From positions 6,820,001-6,884,000 of the forward strand of contig NZ_CP107939.1 of assembly GCF_036046055.1 (NCBI RefSeq): a stretch of DNA of 64,000 bases, written 5' to 3'. Shown here in pieces: positions 43,949 to 52,602 of the stretch. This DNA is from Nocardia sp. NBC_00403 (GTDB lineage Bacteria; Actinomycetota; Actinomycetes; Mycobacteriales; Mycobacteriaceae). How positions within the stretch are numbered: position 1 is the stretch's first letter; each line of letters starts with the position of its first letter. The notes beneath the pieces were generated by a model that saw nothing but the letters and a program-made list of their open reading frames with translations, made no database searches and had not been told where the DNA came from. Made by a program: the position numbers and the translations under genes.

Positions 43949-45265
43949 TCACCCGTCTGAACGCGGAGTGACGACCATCTTGGCCTTGCCGCGCGGCACG
44001 GTAGTGATGTTGCGTACACGACCGCGTTCCGGCTTCGCGCCTGCAGGCGCCGACAGGCGGTATCTGCTCAGGATTTCGCGTAGCACGGTGGTGCCCTCCA
44101 TGAGCGAGAAACCCGCACCGATGCAGCGGCGCACCCCGCCGCCGAAGGGGAGCCAGGTGTTCGGCTCCACCTCCCCGTCGAGGAAACGCGACGGCCGGAA
44201 TGCGACGGCGTCGCGATAGTTCTCCGTGCTGCGGTGCGCCAGCAGGATGGAGCAGCTGACCACGGTGCCCGCGGGCAGCTGCCAGCCGCCGATGGTCATG
44301 TCGTCGGTGAGTTTGCGGACGGCGCCGGGAATCACGGTGCGCAGCCGCATGGCTTCCTTCATGACGGCTTCGAGTGCTTTGTCGTCGTCGGTGCGCACCG
44401 CCTCGAAGGCCTGCTGTTGCAGTTCGGGGTGGACCGCGAGTTCGTGCAGGGCCCAGGACAGCGCGGCGGCGGTGGTTTCGTGCCCGGCCAGCAGCAGGGT
44501 GATCAGCTGGTCGCGCAATTCGGCATCGGTGAGCGGCGGATCAGCGTCGGTCGTACCGCCTGCTTGCAGCAGCCTCGACAGCACATCGGTGCGCTCGGCG
44601 AGGTCGGGCGCGGTGCGGCGGGCCGCGATCTCCGCGTAGAGCAGATCGTCGATGGCGACCAGGTTGTCGTGGAAGTCCTTCCACGGCGCGAACCGCTGCA
44701 GCGCGGGTTTCAGGAGGCCGATGTACTGGATAGCGCCGATGGTGACGATGCGATGCAGCCGCGGTGCGAGTGCCGCGCGGGTGCGTGCGTCGGTGACGCC
44801 GAACACCACCCGCATGATGACCTCGAGGGTGAGCGCGTTCATCCGATCGAGGGTGATCACTGTTGAACCGGGCTGCCAGCGGTGCACTTCCGCGCCGGCG
44901 ATCTCGGCGACCACGTCCCGGTAGCCGCGCAGTGCCGCACCGTTGAAGGCAGGCATCAGCAATCGGCGCGCCCTGGCGTGCTCGGCTTCGTCGGTCATCA
45001 AGACCGAATGCGCGCCCATGATCGGCCCGAGAATCTGGTTGCCTTCACCGGCATGCAGGTCGCGCGGGTCGCCCGCGAAGATCTGCTTGATGTGTTCGGG
45101 CCGGGTGAACACGACGAGCTTGTCCGCGAAGGGCGGCACGCGCAGAGCGAACACATCGCCGTAGTGGCGACGCAGCGGCGGCAAGATCAGTGACCGACGG
45201 CGGATGTACAAGAAGCCCTGCACGAATGCCGGTAGCGGCGGGCCAGGCGGATACGTTGCTGTCAT
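43949..45265 (-). CDS. Cytochrome P450
   Basis: The 438-residue P450 has the oxygen-binding helix LLLAGHETTAAALSWALHEL, the ExxR motif in KEAMRLR, and the haem-binding FGGGVRRCIGAGFSLMEG with the thiolate cysteine. ATG 45265 has GGAGGAAG just upstream. There is no membrane anchor, so it should be a soluble enzyme that needs a separate ferredoxin system, not present here. It is upstream of and probably co-transcribed with the FAD monooxygenase. The proline-rich start YPPGPPLP is typical of P450s with lipid or hydrophobic substrates; the actual substrate is unknown. Confidence 0.94.
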   Translation of the reverse strand: MTATYPPGPPLPAFVQGFLYIRRRSLILPPLRRHYGDVFALRVPPFADKLVVFTRPEHIKQIFAGDPRDLHAGEGNQILGPIMGAHSVLMTDEAEHARARRLLMPAFNGAALRGYRDVVAEIAGAEVHRWQPGSTVITLDRMNALTLEVIMRVVFGVTDARTRAALAPRLHRIVTIGAIQYIGLLKPALQRFAPWKDFHDNLVAIDDLLYAEIAARRTAPDLAERTDVLSRLLQAGGTTDADPPLTDAELRDQLITLLLAGHETTAAALSWALHELAVHPELQQQAFEAVRTDDDKALEAVMKEAMRLRTVIPGAVRKLTDDMTIGGWQLPAGTVVSCSILLAHRSTENYRDAVAFRPSRFLDGEVEPNTWLPFGGGVRRCIGAGFSLMEGTTVLREILSRYRLSAPAGAKPERGRVRNITTVPRGKAKMVVTPRSDG

Positions 45266-45577
45266 CGCTTCCTCCGAATCCGAGGCCGGAGACATCCTTG
45301 TGTCCGGCCACGAACAAATGTCGCACATTCCGCCGACAGCACGAAAGGGCCGAGGGCCCGCCTACCGTAGTGCGCACGGCAGGCATACGGTGCACGAAAG
45401 AGATCCGCCTGCGGCTGTCCCATCTCGATGATCCCTCCCCGGACGGGTTGCCTTGCACCCCTTCGATACTGGCACGCGACGCCATGATCGGCCAACGTGC
45501 GGCACGGGGGCGCGGCACAGCTCCCGGCGTGCACGATTCGGCGGACGTGCCGCTGTCGGTGTCGTTACCCTTCGGGA
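45266..45577. other. Divergent promoter region
   Basis: About 310 bases between the P450 start (minus) and the MFS start (plus). No gene or clear operator is visible; promoters for both are expected here. Confidence 0.45.
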
Positions 45578-46819
45578 ATGAGTTCGATTGCGCCTGCTCT
45601 GCGCGGCGCCCGGATCGCGAACTCCTTCGCGTTCGGGTTGCAGGGTTTGTTCTTGGCCGTGGTACTGACCCACTTGCCGCAGCAGAAGGAACGATTCGGC
45701 CTGTCCGACGGCCTGATCGTCGGGTCGGTGGTGTTGGTGTCGCTGCTCGCCGGTGGCGGCAGCGTGGCGGCCGAGCAACTGGCGATCCGCTGGTCGAGCC
45801 GCACCACGCTGCGCATCGGTCTGCTGGGCATCGCGATCACCGGCTGCGCGATCGCGATGGCGCCGAACACGATCGTGCTGTTGGTGACGCTCGGCTGCTA
45901 CGGATTCGCGGTCGGCATCGTCGATGCAAGCACCAATATGCAGGCGGTGTTCATCCAGCACGGGTACGGCACCTTCATCCTGTCGTCGTTCTACGCAGCC
46001 TGGAGCGCGGGATCGATCACCGGCGCGCTGTTCGTGTCCGGCTGCGAAGCACTCGAGGTCACGCTGCGCGAATCGGTCCTGACGGCGGCGGGGGTGGTAC
46101 TCGTGCTCGGGCTGGTACTCGGACCGCGGCTGCTCGGCGCCGACGAGGCGGAAACAGGTCAGGCGGAAGCGGCTGCGGCCGAGAGCGAATCCGGAGCAAC
46201 GGAACCATCGGGGGCCGTCGCATTCTCGGCCTATCTGGTGTTCGGCATCGCCATGGCGCTGGTGTTCGCGATCGACATCGCGGTCAGCAACTGGTCTGCG
46301 CTCTATCTGACCGACGACCTGCTCGCCAGTTCGGCGACCGCGGCCTTGGCATTGGCCGCCTATCAGGGCACCTCGCTGATCGCCCGGCTCAGCGGCGACC
46401 TCTGGGTCCGGCGCTTCGGGCCGCACCGGGTCGTGCAGATCGCCGCCACGATCGGAGTGGTCGGCCTTACCGTGGTGGTGGCGGCTCCTGGGCCGGTGGT
46501 CGCCATTGTCGGCTTCTTGGTCGCGGGCCTCGGGATGCCGGTGATCGCACCGCTATGTTTCAGTGAGGCGGGTCAGCTGACCACCGGACGCGCATTGGAC
46601 GCGCTGATGGCGCGCCTGAACCTGTTCAACTATGCGGGCACGCTCGTGGGTGGCGGTGTGGTAGGCGCGATCGCCGCCGGGTTCGGACACCGTGTCGGAT
46701 TCGTCCTTCCACTCGTCTTCGCGGCAGTCCTCATCGGGCTCGCACGCGTATTCCATTCACGTTCCGAAGCGGGCAAGTTTCTCGCAGCGGGCGACGATCA
46801 TGCTGTACTGGACAGATGA
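45578..46819 (+). CDS. MFS transporter
   Basis: The 413-residue protein has about 12 helices: ANSFAFGLQGLFLAVVLTHL, VVLVSLLAGGGSVAAEQLAI, TLGCYGFAVGIVDASTNMQA, and in the second half LAAYQGTSLIARLSGDLWVR. It resembles the YbjJ group of MFS proteins rather than drug exporters with clear antiporter motifs. A hydrophilic Ala/Glu-rich central loop (EAETGQAEAAAAESESGATE) is long. ATG 45578 is chosen. The stop overlaps the start of the next gene (ATGA), so a GNAT enzyme is co-translated. Confidence 0.85.
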   Translation: MSSIAPALRGARIANSFAFGLQGLFLAVVLTHLPQQKERFGLSDGLIVGSVVLVSLLAGGGSVAAEQLAIRWSSRTTLRIGLLGIAITGCAIAMAPNTIVLLVTLGCYGFAVGIVDASTNMQAVFIQHGYGTFILSSFYAAWSAGSITGALFVSGCEALEVTLRESVLTAAGVVLVLGLVLGPRLLGADEAETGQAEAAAAESESGATEPSGAVAFSAYLVFGIAMALVFAIDIAVSNWSALYLTDDLLASSATAALALAAYQGTSLIARLSGDLWVRRFGPHRVVQIAATIGVVGLTVVVAAPGPVVAIVGFLVAGLGMPVIAPLCFSEAGQLTTGRALDALMARLNLFNYAGTLVGGGVVGAIAAGFGHRVGFVLPLVFAAVLIGLARVFHSRSEAGKFLAAGDDHAVLDR

Positions 46820-47355
46820 GCAACATCCCAGTCACCGTCGACCGGGCCGGATTGTGGGACGCCGAGGCCCTCAGTGACGTTGCGGCCGCGACCTTTCCAC
46901 TAGCCTGCCCGCCCGGCGCCACCGCCGACGACATCGAGATCTTCATCAGCGATGTGCTGTCCGGAGAGCGCTTCGGCGAATACCTGACCGACCCGACGCG
47001 CACGGTGCTGAAGGCGGTCGCGAACGGTGACATCGTCGGCTACGCGATGCTGCACGCAGGCGATCCGGCCGATCCCCAGGTCGCCGCGGCGGTGAATCTG
47101 CGGCCGGTCGTCGAGATCAGCAAGATGTATGTGCTGCCGGGCCATCACGGCAGTGGGGTGTCGAAGGCGCTGATGCGCGCCGCACTCCAGCGCGCTCGCG
47201 AAGAGGGGGCCGCGGGAGTCTGGCTCGGGGTCAATCAGGAAAACACCCGTGCCCAACGTTTCTACGCCAAGCACGGGTTCACCAGGGTGGGCACCAAGAC
47301 CTTCCACGTCGGCAACCAGCTGCATCACGACTTCGTGATGCGAATGGCGCTCTAG
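46816..47355 (+). CDS. GNAT N-acetyltransferase
   Basis: The 179-residue protein has the acetyl-CoA binding motif A in ISKMYVLPGHHGSGVSKALM (here HGSGVS replaces the classic R/QxxGxG/A) and motif B in GVNQENTRAQRFYAKHGFTR. It should transfer an acetyl group to an amine; the substrate is unknown. The ATG overlaps the MFS stop by 4 bases. The end overlaps the stop of the convergent hydrolase gene by 4 bases. Confidence 0.9.
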   Translation: MSNIPVTVDRAGLWDAEALSDVAAATFPLACPPGATADDIEIFISDVLSGERFGEYLTDPTRTVLKAVANGDIVGYAMLHAGDPADPQVAAAVNLRPVVEISKMYVLPGHHGSGVSKALMRAALQRAREEGAAGVWLGVNQENTRAQRFYAKHGFTRVGTKTFHVGNQLHHDFVMRMAL

Positions 47356-48107
47356 CTCTTCACGAAATTCACCAGCGCCGCGTGAAATGCCGGTTCGATC
47401 ACGGCCATCAAGTGGTCGCCGGGCACCACGGCCAGGGTGCCGTCGGGTAAGGCGGCGGCGAGGCGTTCGGGTTCAGCGGCGAAGGGGTCGGCGGCGCCTG
47501 CCAGAACCAGCGTGGGCACGGTAACACCGGCCAGTGTGGTGATCGGTTCGTCGTCGAGACCGGTCGCGACCGCCTCGATGGCCACCCGGTCGGCACTGAT
47601 CGCATCGGCGAGAATCCGGAACATCATGGCGACCTGGGATGCGCCCGCGCCGTCGCCGTGCATGGCGGTGCGCAGGTCGTCGATGTCGATGACGCGGCGG
47701 TCGACGCCACCGCAGTCGAGCACACCCGAGCCGATGCCGCCGACGGCCAGCTTCGTCACCCGATCGTCGGCGGCCGCGACCAGCAGCGAGATGACCCCGC
47801 CCATCGAATAGCCGACCTGCACAACGCGATCGAAGCCGAGCTCGTCGTACAGCGCGCTGACGTCCTTCGCCATCGCCGCCCACGAGTACCGCGCGGCATC
47901 GTGCGGTTTGTCCGAGCGGCCGTGTCCGCGGGCGTCGAGCGAGACGACGGTGTGCCCGGCAGCCCGCAAGGCCTGCACCACACCAGTGCCCATCCAGTTG
48001 GCGTTGGTGTCGGCGACGACCCCGTGCTGTAGCACGACCGGGACCCCGTCGCCCTCCCACACACGGTAGTTGAGCTCCAACCCGTCCCAGGTCTCGAACT
48101 TCGTCAT
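47352..48107 (-). CDS. Alpha/beta hydrolase
   Basis: The 251-residue protein has the alpha/beta-hydrolase fold: VVLQHGVVADTNANWMG (oxyanion region), SLDARGHGRSDKPHD, the nucleophile serine in VVQVGYSMGGVISLL, aspartate in LVLAGAADPFAAEPE and histidine in VPGDHLMAV. The triad is complete. It has no signal peptide, so it acts in the cytoplasm as an esterase, lipase or C-C hydrolase of unknown substrate. It appears monocistronic, and its promoter region faces the ABC operon. Confidence 0.9.
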   Translation of the reverse strand: MTKFETWDGLELNYRVWEGDGVPVVLQHGVVADTNANWMGTGVVQALRAAGHTVVSLDARGHGRSDKPHDAARYSWAAMAKDVSALYDELGFDRVVQVGYSMGGVISLLVAAADDRVTKLAVGGIGSGVLDCGGVDRRVIDIDDLRTAMHGDGAGASQVAMMFRILADAISADRVAIEAVATGLDDEPITTLAGVTVPTLVLAGAADPFAAEPERLAAALPDGTLAVVPGDHLMAVIEPAFHAALVNFVKS

Positions 48108-48137
48108 GCCCGCATCGTAATAGGGTCCGACTCGGGG

Positions 48138-48171
48138 TTGACAAGTTCTGGATGTTCAGTCTTTACTGAAC
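48138..48171 (+). promoter_or_regulatory. Promoter with overlapping palindrome for the ABC operon
   Basis: TTGACA (48138-48143) and TTTACT (48162-48167) are 18 bases apart, a good sigma-70-type promoter. GTTCAGT (48154-48160) and ACTGAAC (48165-48171) form a perfect palindrome over the -10 box, about 65 bases before the ATPase start. A repressor there, perhaps the GbsR/MarR protein encoded downstream, would block transcription. Confidence 0.65.
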
Positions 48172-48236
48172 ACATCAGTTCTTACGGAAACCACAAGACA
48201 TACAGAACCTGATCGAGAACCTTTCGAAGGAGCATC

Positions 48237-49124
48237 ATGACCACCGCCGCGATTCGCACCGAGGGCCTGACCAAGCACTACGGCAAGCATGTCGCCCTCA
48301 CCGAGCTGAATCTCGAGGTCGGCCAGGGCGAGGTATTCGGATTTCTCGGGCCCAATGGCGCGGGCAAGTCCACCACCATCCGCATCCTGCTGGATCTGAT
48401 CCGACCGACCTCGGGCCACGTCGAAGTTCTCGGCGTCGATCCGCGCGCAGGCGGCGCAGAACTGCGCAAGCGCATCGGCTATCTGCCGGGCGAGCTCGAG
48501 ATCGAGGGCCGCAACACCGCACGCGACCTGCTCGGGTTCCTGGCCGATCTGCGCGGCACGGTCCCGGCGAATCGGATCACCGACCTCGCCGATCTGCTCG
48601 ATCTGGATCTGTCCAAGAAGGTCGGCGCGATGTCCAAGGGCAACAAGCAGAAGGTCGGCATCATCGCCGCCTTCATGCACAACCCGGACCTGCTCATCCT
48701 CGACGAACCGACCTCCGGCCTGGATCCGCTACTGCAGCAGCGCTTCCTGGACCTGGTCACCGCGGCGAAGCACAACGGGCAGACGGTGTTCATGTCCTCC
48801 CACATTCTCAGCGAAGTGCAGCAGACCGCCGATCGGGCCGTCATCATGCGCGCGGGCAAGCTGCTCGGCACCGAGAACGTCGAGGATTTGCGGCGGCGTT
48901 CGCCGCGCTCGGTCGAGCTGGTGTTCGGCGAGGATATTTTCGCCGATGACTTCGCAAAGCTGCCCGATGTGCGCGACCTGACCATCGAGGGAAAAACGTT
49001 GCGCTGCACCACCGAAGGTGAAGTCGACGACCTGTTCAAGATGGCGGCGAAGTACCGCCTGGTCAGCGTGCTCTCCACCGAGCCGGATCTCGAGCAGATC
49101 TTCTTCAGCCTCTACGGCCGCTGA
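48237..49124 (+). CDS. ABC transporter ATP-binding protein
   Basis: The 295-residue ATPase has Walker A GPNGAGKST, the signature MSKGNKQKVG (a variant of LSGGQ, common in exporters of this type), Walker B LLILDEPTSGLDPLLQ and an H-loop in MSSHILSEVQQTADR. A C-terminal extension with VRDLTIEGKTLRCTTEGEVD is typical of DrrA/CcmA-like subunits. GAAGGAGCATC precedes the ATG. It energises the membrane protein encoded next, probably for export of a drug or lipid-like compound. Confidence 0.94.
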   Translation: MTTAAIRTEGLTKHYGKHVALTELNLEVGQGEVFGFLGPNGAGKSTTIRILLDLIRPTSGHVEVLGVDPRAGGAELRKRIGYLPGELEIEGRNTARDLLGFLADLRGTVPANRITDLADLLDLDLSKKVGAMSKGNKQKVGIIAAFMHNPDLLILDEPTSGLDPLLQQRFLDLVTAAKHNGQTVFMSSHILSEVQQTADRAVIMRAGKLLGTENVEDLRRRSPRSVELVFGEDIFADDFAKLPDVRDLTIEGKTLRCTTEGEVDDLFKMAAKYRLVSVLSTEPDLEQIFFSLYGR

Positions 49125-49176
49125 CCCACACCGGCAAGCACACCACCGAAATACTTATCGCACAGGAGAACTCGTC

Positions 49177-49956
49177 ATGACCCGCTCGGTTTTCACCCAG
49201 ACACTGAAGGAACAGCGCCGCGGCCTGATCGGCTGGTCGATCGGCTTGGCCATCGTCCCGATGATGTACCTGCCCAACTTCCAGTCGCTGCAGCAGCAGG
49301 GCTCGCTCGATATCAAGCAGAACAAGATGTACGAAGCCATGGGGATGGGCGATTTCGCCAGCGCCACCGGCTATATGCAATCCATGGTGTACGCGATGAT
49401 GGGTACGCTGTTGTTGCTCATCTTCGCGGTCACCTTCGCAGCACGTTCGGCCGCCCAGGAGGACAGCGGAACGCTGGATCTGCTACTGGCCCAACCGATC
49501 AGCCGCCGGGTTCTGCTCGCTCAGCGGTTCGCGGCGCTGGCGGTGCAAACCGGAATCGTCACCACTGTCTTCACCCTGAGCATCATCGCCGGCGCCAACG
49601 CGGGACAGATGAACATCCCAGCGGGCAATATCGTTGCCGCAAGCGCGGGACTCGGTCTGCTCGCCCTCGTCGTCGGCACGATCACGTTGTTGATCGGCGC
49701 ACTCACCGGAAAGCGTACGCTGACACTGGGATTCGCCGCGCTGGTCGCGCTGGCGGCCTACCTGGCCAACAACCTCGGCGGGATGTTCGACGGTACCGAA
49801 TGGCTGCGCAAGCTGTCGCCGTTCTACTACGCGATCGGTGACTCGCCACTGGTCAACGGCTGGAACGGCATCAACCTCGCGGTGCTGGTCGCCGTGGTTG
49901 TCCTCGCCGTGGCGGCCGCGCTGATCGCCTTCGATCGCCGCGACCTGGCGGTCTGA
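49177..49956 (+). CDS. ABC-2 type permease
   Basis: The 259-residue membrane protein has six predicted helices. It has the ABC-2 features TLKEQRRGLIGWSIGLAIVP at the start, SAAQEDSGTLDLLLAQPISRRVL between helices 2 and 3, and LVNGWNGINLAVLVAVVVLA near the end. GGAGAACTCGTC precedes ATG 49177. It follows the ATPase gene by 52 bases and forms the membrane half of the exporter. The layout EDSGTLDLLLAQPISR is common in bacterial multidrug or bacteriocin-type exporters. Confidence 0.92.
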   Translation: MTRSVFTQTLKEQRRGLIGWSIGLAIVPMMYLPNFQSLQQQGSLDIKQNKMYEAMGMGDFASATGYMQSMVYAMMGTLLLLIFAVTFAARSAAQEDSGTLDLLLAQPISRRVLLAQRFAALAVQTGIVTTVFTLSIIAGANAGQMNIPAGNIVAASAGLGLLALVVGTITLLIGALTGKRTLTLGFAALVALAAYLANNLGGMFDGTEWLRKLSPFYYAIGDSPLVNGWNGINLAVLVAVVVLAVAAALIAFDRRDLAV

Positions 49957-49964
49957 TTTTTCCG

Positions 49965-49995
49965 AACGGGGCGGGCCGACACGGCTCGCCCCGTT
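49965..49995 (+). terminator. Stem-loop after the ABC permease gene
   Basis: AACGGGGCG and CGCCCCGTT form a perfect 9-bp stem starting nine bases after the stop, preceded by TTTTTCC. It probably attenuates or ends the operon before the regulator gene. Confidence 0.6.
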
Positions 49996-50108
49996 TACCC
50001 ATATCGACACCACCGAAGGGATACTCGACCGATGAGCGAGCGCAGCGAACGAAACACATGCACAGCGCCACTGGGGATCACCGAACAGCGCGCCAGCGAG
50101 GCCCGATC

Positions 50109-50603
50109 ATGAGCAGCACGGACAACGAACCGACCAGCGACCCCACCCCGGAACAGTTGACGTTCGTCGAGGATCTGGCGCTCGTATTCGAAAAAATGGG
50201 CCTGGTCCGGATGGTCGGCCGGGCGGCGGCCTGGCTGCTGATCTGCGACCCGCCCCAGCAGACGTTCGGCCAGATCGCCAACGCGCTGCAGGCATCGAAG
50301 GGATCCATCTCGAGCGCACTGAAGACCCTGGTCGCCATGCGTTGGGTGGACAAGACGTCCAAGCCGGGTGACCGCAGGGACTACTACTCGATCCGACCTG
50401 GAATCCTCCCCGACCTGCAGCGCCAGCAGCTCGCTCAATACACCGATCTCACGGACACGACCACACGCGGCCTCGCGTTGTTCGACGACCCGAACGGCGA
50501 ACAAGCCGCCCGTGTCCGCGACATGCACGAGTTCTTCCTGTTCGTCTCCACGGAGATCCCCATGCTGCTCGATCGCTGGGACGCCGCGCACCCGCGCTCC
50601 TGA
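50109..50603 (+). CDS. GbsR/MarR-type transcriptional regulator
   Basis: The 164-residue protein has a MarR-like winged helix: RMVGRAAAWLLICDPPQQTF, GQIANALQASKGSISSALKT and WVDKTSKPGDRRDYYSIRPG. A C-terminal dimer helix follows. This form (GbsR-like, with WLLICDP) is often found next to ABC-2 exporters. It is the third gene after the ATPase and permease and probably represses the operon at the palindrome near 48160. ATG 50109 is chosen; the frame is open to 50058. Confidence 0.87.
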   Translation: MSSTDNEPTSDPTPEQLTFVEDLALVFEKMGLVRMVGRAAAWLLICDPPQQTFGQIANALQASKGSISSALKTLVAMRWVDKTSKPGDRRDYYSIRPGILPDLQRQQLAQYTDLTDTTTRGLALFDDPNGEQAARVRDMHEFFLFVSTEIPMLLDRWDAAHPRS

Positions 50604-50658
50604 TCCGGGCATCCGAGGATCCCGGCATCAGCCGGGATCCCTTGCACGACAGCCGAAA

Positions 50659-51453
50659 TCAGGCCAGCATCTTGGCCTTCAACGCGGCGACGTCGGCGGT
50701 CGAGAGCCGCAGGCCGTCGCGGACGTAGTTGTCGAAACTGCCGTAGGTCTCGGCGGCCTGATCGAAGGCGGCGTCGAGCCAGGGCTGCTGGACGCCGTTG
50801 ATGGTGTCGTTCGGGCCGGTGTTGCGGTACTGGTTGGACAGCAGATAGTCCTGGTTCACGGTGCCGCGATCGACGCCGAGAATGGTCAGCAGGACCGCGG
50901 AGGTCCAGCCGGTACGGTCCTTGCCCGCGGTGCAGTGGAACAGCACGGCGCCGTCTCCGGTGTCGATGATGTCGCGCAGCACCGCGGCGAAGGCCTCATT
51001 GGCGCCGGGGGCGGTGATGAAGGCGCGATAGAGGTCGTCGCCACCGGTCAGGGTGGTGATCAGGGTCTGTGGCGGCGCCTGGCCGATGACATCGGCCCAG
51101 TGCGCGGTGGCGCCGGCAGGCACCTTGTCGGGGCCGATGGCGCGTTCGTAGACGGTGCGCAGGTCGTCGACGTAGCGGACCTGACGGTGGGTCAGGTCGG
51201 CGAGATCGGCCGGTGTCGCATTGTTGAGCTGGCCGGTGCGGTACACCAGGCCGGTGCGTACCAGTCGGCCGTCGACGGTGCGGTAGCCGCCCGCGTCACG
51301 CGCGTTCTGCACGCCCTGCAGGTTCAGCGAGCGGTCGAACACGGTCGCCGAGACGGTCGGCGGGTCGGCGAGGGCAACGCCTGTCACGGGCCCGAAGGCG
51401 ACGGTGAGGCCGGCGGCGAGTGCCACCGGGACACGGATCGAACGACTGACCAT
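50659..51453 (-). CDS. Secreted tyrosine-protein phosphatase
   Basis: The 264-residue protein has a signal peptide (VPVALAAGLTVAFGPVTGVA, cleaved near ALADPP). A tyrosine-phosphatase fold follows, with the active-site loop FHCTAGKDRTGWTS (C-x5-R) and NARDAGGYRTVDGRLVRTGL near the start. It resembles the PtpB/Y_phosphatase3 group, which dephosphorylates phosphotyrosine and phosphoinositides. GGGAGAC precedes ATG 51453. Secretion suggests action on external or host molecules, as for M. tuberculosis PtpB, but this is inference. Confidence 0.9.
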   Translation of the reverse strand: MVSRSIRVPVALAAGLTVAFGPVTGVALADPPTVSATVFDRSLNLQGVQNARDAGGYRTVDGRLVRTGLVYRTGQLNNATPADLADLTHRQVRYVDDLRTVYERAIGPDKVPAGATAHWADVIGQAPPQTLITTLTGGDDLYRAFITAPGANEAFAAVLRDIIDTGDGAVLFHCTAGKDRTGWTSAVLLTILGVDRGTVNQDYLLSNQYRNTGPNDTINGVQQPWLDAAFDQAAETYGSFDNYVRDGLRLSTADVAALKAKMLA

Positions 51454-51547
51454 GACAAGTCTCCCATCGGTTGAACGAACAGCCTCCCGGCTTCGAGACC
51501 CACCCAACCAATTGAAATACCAGTAGGTCAACTTTGTGCCGTGACCC

Positions 51548-52567
51548 CTATGCGGCAGCCGCTTCGAAACGCGACAGCGCCAGCAGTCGCGAGATCGCGC
51601 GCAGGTATTTCTTGCGGTAGCCGCCGTCGAGCATCTCCTGCGAGAAGATCTCGTCGAGCTTGGCGCCGGACACGGTCACCGGAATGCTCGCGTCGTAGAG
51701 CCGGTCCGCAAGCACCACGATGCGCAGTGCGACGGCCTGGTCGTTGACCTGGTGCACGTTCGAGATGTACACCGACGACACTCCAGAGATCAGTGCACCG
51801 TACTTCGACGGATGCAGCGTGCTCAGGTGTTGCAGCAGCGCGTCGAACTCGTCGAGCGTGGATCCCGATGTGGCAGTGGCCCGCTCGGTCAACAGCTCCG
51901 GCGAGGTCGGCTCGGGAGCAGGCGGCAGATCGCGGTGGCGGTAGTCGGGGCCGTCGACACGCACGGCCTCGAAAATCGAGCCGAGCTTCTTGATTTCCCG
52001 CAGGAAGTCCTGCGCGGCGAAACGGCCCTCGCCCAGCTGACCGGGCAACGTGTTGGAGGTCGCGGCGATCGACACCCCGCGCGCGGACAGCTCGGTCAGC
52101 AGTCGCGAGACCAGCATGGTGTCGCCGGGATCGTCGAGTTCGAATTCGTCGATGCACAGCACACTGTTGGCCGCCAGCCGCTCGACAGCATTGTTGAAGC
52201 CGAGCGCACCGACGAGATTGGTGAGTTCACCGAAGGTGCCGAACGACTTCGGCGCGGGCGCGCTGTGGAAGATCGAGGCAAGCAAGTGGGTCTTGCCGAC
52301 ACCGAATCCGCCGTCGAGATACAGGCCCGCGCCACTGACCGGCTTCTTCTTGCCGAACAGGCTCTTTTTGTTGGCCGCATGGTTGATCTTGGCGACCTGG
52401 CCGGCGAAGTCCTCGGCCTTGCGCACCGCGGCGGCCTGGCTCGGCTCCTTCGGATCCGGAATGTAGGAGGCGAAACTGACCTCGTCGAACATGGGCGGGG
52501 GCACCATCTGCGCGACCAACTGGTCTGCCGGAACCTCCGGATGGCGATCGACAAGGTGTTCTTGCAT
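51548..52567 (-). CDS. zapE: ZapE/AFG1-like cell-division ATPase
   Basis: The 339-residue P-loop protein has Walker A GGFGVGKTHLLASIFH, Walker B VLCIDEFELDDPGDTMLVSR, and the AFG1 features VYISNVHQVNDQAVALRIVV and LADRLYDASIPVTVSGAKLD. ZapE interacts with FtsZ in E. coli under oxygen limitation, and the AFG1 family acts in membrane-protein turnover in mitochondria. It is divergent from the RibD-like gene, as remembered for M. tuberculosis Rv2670c/Rv2671. Confidence 0.92.
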   Translation of the reverse strand: MQEHLVDRHPEVPADQLVAQMVPPPMFDEVSFASYIPDPKEPSQAAAVRKAEDFAGQVAKINHAANKKSLFGKKKPVSGAGLYLDGGFGVGKTHLLASIFHSAPAPKSFGTFGELTNLVGALGFNNAVERLAANSVLCIDEFELDDPGDTMLVSRLLTELSARGVSIAATSNTLPGQLGEGRFAAQDFLREIKKLGSIFEAVRVDGPDYRHRDLPPAPEPTSPELLTERATATSGSTLDEFDALLQHLSTLHPSKYGALISGVSSVYISNVHQVNDQAVALRIVVLADRLYDASIPVTVSGAKLDEIFSQEMLDGGYRKKYLRAISRLLALSRFEAAAA

Positions 52568-52602
52568 AGACGGAGCCTAATGACGTGGTGTGATGTTGCT
52601 TC

